64,000 nt of DNA from Planctomycetota bacterium (lineage in GTDB: Bacteria > Planctomycetota > Uabimicrobiia > Uabimicrobiales > Uabimicrobiaceae). Shown here piece after piece: positions 61,716 to 64,000 of the stretch; position 1 is the first letter of the stretch, and each line of letters begins with the position of its first letter. The stretch is from the NCBI GenBank assembly GCA_029260735.1, contig JAJDCR010000024.1:124001-188000 (forward strand). Reading direction: 5' to 3'. Position numbers and translations under genes: made by a program. A model generated the notes under the pieces. The model had not been told where the DNA came from, searched no databases, and saw nothing but the letters and a program-made list of their open reading frames with translations.

Positions 61716-61923
61716 TATAGGCTACTCGTCTTCTTTCAATTTTTTGAGCGCATTTTTTGCAGAAGCATGACCGAGCTCTGCAGCTTTTTCGGTACCATTT
61801 CACGGCCTCTCTATCGCCTTGCTTTACTCCTCTACCATTTCTATACATAATTCCCAGGTTGTAGATAGCGTTTTCTACCCACTTACTTTCCTCAATTTCC
61901 ATACAAATTAAATAACAACACAT
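61716..61923 (-). pseudogene. Sel1-repeat protein remnant, frameshifted
   Basis: On the minus strand from ATG 61923 the frame reads AIYNLGIMYRNGRGVKQGDR then EAVKWYRK, one Sel1-like repeat. After an A run the family continues in the next frame as KAAELGHASAKNALKKLKED and a stop; one extra A explains this. The first frame carries on without family features to 61693. Only one repeat of what is usually several remains, so it is a broken fragment. Confidence 0.7.
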
Positions 61924-61966
61924 TGTGATTTATGTTATTTTTCAAAAAAAATTCAGCAGTAAATAA

Positions 61967-61992
61967 AAAAATCACAAAGCCTTGTGATTTTT
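61967..61992. terminator. Small perfect hairpin with A and T runs
   Basis: AAAAATCACAA / TTGTGATTTTT forms an 11-bp stem with a four-base loop. It looks like a small bidirectional terminator. A related half, TTGTGATTTATGTTATTTTT, lies at about 61924, so the sequence may instead be part of a local duplication. Confidence 0.5.
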
Positions 61993-62047
61993 GTTATTAT
62001 TTACTTGTATAATAGAGGAAATATATGCTAGAGAGGATTAATTCCAA

Positions 62048-62330
62048 GTTAAAGAAAGAAAAGAATTTCACGCAAAGACGCCAAGGAGAAAAAGAATCTA
62101 GGCAAAAGATAAATTCGGAGAACTTCATCAACAGAAAGATTTTTTAGATCTTTCTTTGCAATCTTTGCGTCTTTGCGTGAAATTCTTTTCTACTCAAAAT
62201 CCACCGTGGAGGGGAAAAAAATACAAAGGCTACAGCTTAACTTAATGCTATTCGTGTCTCGCACGACTAAACCTTATAAAATATGGGCCTAGATTAAATG
62301 CATGTTTTTCAGGTAGTATAAATGTGCGTA
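62048..62330 (+). repeat. CACGCAAAG repeat, long copy C
   Basis: It contains the palindromic core from AAAGAATTTCACGCAAAGA to TTTGCGTGAAATTCTTTTC, followed by CAAAGGCTACAGCTTAACTT, GCACGACTAAACCTTATAAA and ATTAAATGCATGTTTTTCAG. It matches copy B (44431-44728) over its whole length and orientation. It starts 24 bp after an ATG at 62025 whose short frame runs into it, as if it had inserted into or just behind a leader. Confidence 0.78.
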
Positions 62331-62371
62331 TTACTCCGGCCAAAAGAGAAAAAATTTGCTCAAAAAAAATT

Positions 62372-62956
62372 ATGAACAGAGAAACATTACGACAAGAATC
62401 TAAATTGCTCATTCAAGAGATAAAAGATTGCTTTGAGGGATGCTATAAACCAAGAGGCAGTGAGATTATCATTAAGTGCAATCAAATGTTTGAGTCTGGA
62501 CCCATCGAAATAAGGGATAAAATTGATGGTAAAGACTGGTGGCAATTAGATAAAAATTTTTTACAAAAAGAATGGGCACCATATCCTAGTGATATAGAAT
62601 GTGATGGCTATGGTGATGAACCCGCTGAATATGCTCTTGAGTTGCGTGGTTTAGACTGGCGTAAGATACACCCAGATTTACTCAGCAGTTGTTATTCCGC
62701 TTTAAGCTTTTTCACAGATGAAGGTTTTCGTTATTATTTTCCCGCTTTTATACTATCTGATCTCTTTGAATATGAATCCAATGCCGATCCAATTCTCCAC
62801 TTGACCAACGAGTGCACCGTTTCGCAGAGATTTTTGCAGTTTAGTACTATTGAGCGACAAGCCACTGCTGAATACCTTCGTTATCAAGCAGAGCAAGACG
62901 AATTCAGCCGAGAAAGCATACAGAAAGCTTTGGAAAATTACTGGGGTGGGTTATAA
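62372..62956 (+). CDS. DUF6714-like hypothetical protein
   Basis: The ATG at 62372 gives 194 residues. The core WRKIHPDLLSSCYSALSFFT followed by DEGFRYYFPAFILSDLFEYE resembles DUF6714 proteins, small cytoplasmic proteins of unknown function often found near toxin-related or mobile regions. A frame 16 codons longer starts in the repeat unit and is unlikely. It stands in a decayed accessory stretch between a repeat and a pseudogene. Confidence 0.65.
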   Translation: MNRETLRQESKLLIQEIKDCFEGCYKPRGSEIIIKCNQMFESGPIEIRDKIDGKDWWQLDKNFLQKEWAPYPSDIECDGYGDEPAEYALELRGLDWRKIHPDLLSSCYSALSFFTDEGFRYYFPAFILSDLFEYESNADPILHLTNECTVSQRFLQFSTIERQATAEYLRYQAEQDEFSRESIQKALENYWGGL

Positions 62957-62991
62957 TTTAAGAAATACTTTTTAGTACTGCGTCAGACAAG

Positions 62992-63669
62992 TTTCCCGGT
63001 GGATCTTTTCTAATGGGAAGTAGTGAGGGAGATCCTGAGGAGAGATTCATCCATCAAGTGGGTGTAAGAGAGTTTTTAATGTCCAAATACGAAGTGACCC
63101 AAGGGCAGTGGAAAAAGATAATGGGGAATAACCCTTCTTTTTTTTCAGGAGAAAATAGCCCCATAGAGCAGGTATAGTGGAATGATGCAAAAAAGTTTTG
63201 TTCTCAAACAGGATTGCGCTTACCGAGCGAAGCAGAGTGGGAGTATGCCTGCCGAGCAGGGACGACCAGCGAGTACTATTGGGGAACTTGGGATAAAAAC
63301 AAGTGCAATAGTGGCTCATACTGGGCTAAAAAAGACTTGATCGCGTATTCACATTGGAAGGATTACGATTTTAATAACAAGAAAGAATCTTTGGGAGCAA
63401 GAACAACCGATGTAGGAAGTTTTCCCCCAAATGGATTATACGACATGAGCGGAAATGTTTGTGAGTTATGTGAAGATAGATACCAAAGTAGTTATTCGGG
63501 TGCCCCAACAGATGGCTCTGCCTGGACAAATAACAAAAACGTAGAACGAGTCTACCGAGGAGGAGACATTAACACCTATGCCACTAATTTACGCTCGGCG
63601 GAACGTAGTAAAGTCTCACCAGATGGTTCTAGCAATAGTTTAGGGTTTCGTGTAGCATACAACCCTTAA
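62992..63669 (+). pseudogene. Formylglycine-generating-enzyme-like (SUMF1) domain pseudogene
   Basis: The frame reads [39 protein letters not shown], then a TAG stop at 63175-63177 where relatives have serine (EQV-stop-WNDAKKFC), then a good FGE-like half with GLRLPSEAEWEYACRAGTTS, NGLYDMSGNVCELCEDRY and RVYRGGDINTYATNLRSAER. The upstream part lacks a start codon: a TAA lies 12 codons before FPGG. So the gene is truncated at its 5' end and carries a nonsense mutation. The downstream half remains open for 151 codons from a TTG at 63214. The usual W-C motif of FGE (NVWEWC) is changed to NVCELC. Confidence 0.85.
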
Positions 63670-63774
63670 TTCGCGATATGCTAAGGCTTTAAGAATCCAT
63701 CAAAGTCAATACGAAGCAGTTTTACATGAGTAAGAGAGTAATCTAAAAGATCAAAAACAGAATGTCTTCTCTAT

Positions 63775-64000
63775 TTACTTCTTCCTTTTGCCTAGAAAAA
63801 AGATTGCTCCGAAAGCAAACATTATAAAGCTACTTGGCTCAGGAACAGCGTTATCCAAAAAAGCAACGTGGTCAAAAACTAAACCATCGGCGTTGCTGAA
63901 CTGCTCATCAATGCTAAAAGAAGAAATCAGAGCATCTCCTCCCTCTGCATCTACTCGAATATAAAGGTTACGAGCAGAAACTCCAAACGCAAAACCTGGA
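63775..64000 (-). CDS. PEP-CTERM sorted exported protein, N-terminus beyond window edge
   Basis: The minus strand reads open from the window edge for 75 codons and ends at a TAA (63777-63775). The visible part includes GFAFGVSARNLYIRVDAEGG and DGLVFDHVAFLD, followed by the sorting tail VPEPSSFIMFAFGAIFFLG and GKRKK. Only the C-terminus is in the window; the body looks like the beta-rich surface modules of the other PEP-CTERM genes. Confidence 0.8.
   Translation of the reverse strand, partial: PGFAFGVSARNLYIRVDAEGGDALISSFSIDEQFSNADGLVFDHVAFLDNAVPEPSSFIMFAFGAIFFLGKRKK

Noticed and set aside
62025..62147. Short plus-strand frame reading into the CACGCAAAG repeat
   Set aside because: Only the first few codons are outside the repeat; the rest is translated repeat sequence.
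63175..63177. TAG as a recoded sense codon in the FGE-like gene
   Set aside because: The gene also lacks a start and its 5' end, and no pyrrolysine or suppressor genes are visible, so simple nonsense mutation is more likely.

Overview
The window looks like the chromosome of an AT-rich Gram-negative bacterium, probably from the PVC group (Planctomycetota, Lentisphaerota or relatives). That placement rests on gene content only: seven PEP-CTERM proteins, paired Ser/Thr protein kinases with zinc-ribbon, TPR or formylglycine-enzyme-like modules, lipoproteins with lipoboxes, a large SMC-like ATPase and many intergenic repeats. No rRNA, intact tRNA, CRISPR array, autonomous transposase or prophage was seen.

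Layout. 1-11.3 kb: a minus-strand signalling block (two Hanks-type kinases, a 12-CxxC secreted protein, topoisomerase III and a leucine-rich-repeat lipoprotein cut by the window edge). 11.7-15.0 kb: acetyl-CoA synthetase, a GNAT and an isolated Imm51-like immunity gene. 15.6-19.3 kb: a reactive-sulfur module with NnrS, a BigR/SqrR-like persulfide sensor, TauE/SafE and two YeeE/YedE half-transporters, plus a divergent rhodanese lipoprotein. 19.4-31.3 kb: the most unusual region, two facing operons that look like an undescribed small-molecule pathway. The plus arm has an MbtG-like N-hydroxylase, a MATE exporter, a SnoaL-like protein and an MSOX/NikD-like flavoprotein. The minus arm has a cupin fused to a methionyl-tRNA-synthetase-like enzyme, a DAO-type oxidase, a GNAT, an ATP-grasp ligase and a PLP decarboxylase, with the start and stop codons overlapping at three of the four junctions. 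An internally deleted YhcG-type nuclease gene lies between the arms. 31.5-45 kb: PEP-CTERM proteins, a lipase, a NUDIX hydrolase, an EEP-family hydrolase, ribosomal protein S21, a Fic protein and an amino-acid permease. 44.7-53.7 kb: cdsA, a TolB-like repeat protein, an orphan DppB-like permease, der, a DegP/HtrA protease and a CAP-domain lipoprotein. 54-60.7 kb: a membrane-spanning SMC-like ATPase with a 56-residue gene in front, a PilZ protein, a lipoprotein and ilvE. 60.7-64 kb: a decayed accessory end with a tRNA 3' fragment, a 682-bp fold-back element, a frameshifted Sel1 relic, a DUF6714-like gene, a formylglycine-enzyme-like pseudogene and a partial PEP-CTERM gene.

How parts may work together. 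The BigR-like repressor is expected to respond to persulfide and control the neighbouring sulfur transporters. In the 19.4-31.3 kb locus, N-hydroxylation and amine oxidation would tailor an amino acid or amine, the ATP-grasp enzyme and the tRNA-synthetase-like enzyme (perhaps with the GNAT) would form amide bonds without an NRPS, and the MATE protein would export the product. Several repeat families fill the longer intergenic spaces. All functions are inferred from reading the translated sequences; no database search was run. Many start codons were moved inward from the longest reading frame on the basis of ribosome binding sites, signal peptides and family length.
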